DNA from: Varroa destructor
Taxonomy: Eukaryota; Arthropoda; Arachnida; Mesostigmata; Varroidae
Direction of reading: 5' to 3'
Length of the DNA: 64,000 nt
NCBI RefSeq assembly: GCF_002443255.2
Contig: NW_019211454.1
Location: 64,224,179 to 64,288,178 of the forward strand
How positions within the stretch are numbered: the stretch's first letter is position 1; every line of letters begins with the position of its first letter. Under the pieces are notes generated by a model. It did no database searches, was not told the DNA's origin, and saw nothing but the letters and a program-made list of their open reading frames with translations. This document shows positions 63,901-64,000 of the stretch, piece after piece. The position numbers and the translations under genes were made by a program.

Positions 63901-64000
63901 CGGTAAAGATAGTAGAAATATTCGGTAGTTTGTGGTTCTTAGCTTCCATGCTACGTGGAACTATTTACGGGTCTCGGCAAACAGCTCTTCTGCAAGAAAA

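Larger units (their letters stand above)
58014..64000. other. No supported gene
   Basis: AT-rich with purine-rich patches (61501-61565), a CTAT run (60345-60378) and a TA repeat (60895-60913). An open frame at 59516-59765 (+) followed by a good acceptor at 59814 is exon-like but unrecognised. The other frames look random. Confidence 0.5.

Overview
This is a eukaryotic window, almost certainly from an arthropod nuclear genome. It holds two recognisable protein-coding genes, both split by spliceosomal introns, with their 3' ends facing each other. (1) On the + strand, roughly 1.36-16.3 kb, is an otopetrin-family proton channel in eleven visible coding exons. All ten introns agree in phase, and only the cytosolic N-terminus ahead of the first membrane helix is missing. 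(2) On the - strand, 39.9 to 25.7 kb, is the Ovo/Shavenbaby (OVOL) C2H2 zinc-finger transcription factor in four coding exons, giving a complete predicted protein of 572 residues. The single-copy arthropod style of Ovo (MPKAFLV-type N-terminus, long low-complexity middle, four fingers), the kilobase-scale introns and the abundant short tandem repeats suggest an arthropod. A parasitiform mite or other chelicerate is a guess only.

Layout: 1-1355 is an upstream intron or flank with nothing recognisable. 1356-16308 is Otop, whose introns are AT-rich and carry short TA repeats and one hairpin of paired forkhead-like motifs. 16309-25744 is a 9.4 kb AT-rich convergent intergenic spacer with TA, GT and TTA repeats and a small tandem duplication. 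25745-39931 is ovo, with introns of about 4.6 kb, 147 bp and 7.7 kb. 39932-64000 lies upstream of the ovo start codon. It contains dense CAG/CTG, GTA, TCG and AAT runs, a 17-G run and a perfect 32-bp palindrome. It also contains a few splice-flanked open stretches on the + strand that could be exons of an unrecognised gene.

The two proteins do not obviously work together. Otop should move protons across a membrane in acid sensing or pH control. Ovo should be a nuclear regulator of epidermal differentiation and germline development. Points most worth a second look are a histidine-rich extracellular loop in the otopetrin, a 147-bp ovo intron that is in frame and free of stops, long polyalanine tracts in Ovo, and the unassigned splice-flanked stretches at 46.9-49.9 kb and 57.6-58.0 kb. 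No prokaryotic features, CRISPR arrays, tRNA or rRNA genes, or intact transposons were recognised by eye.
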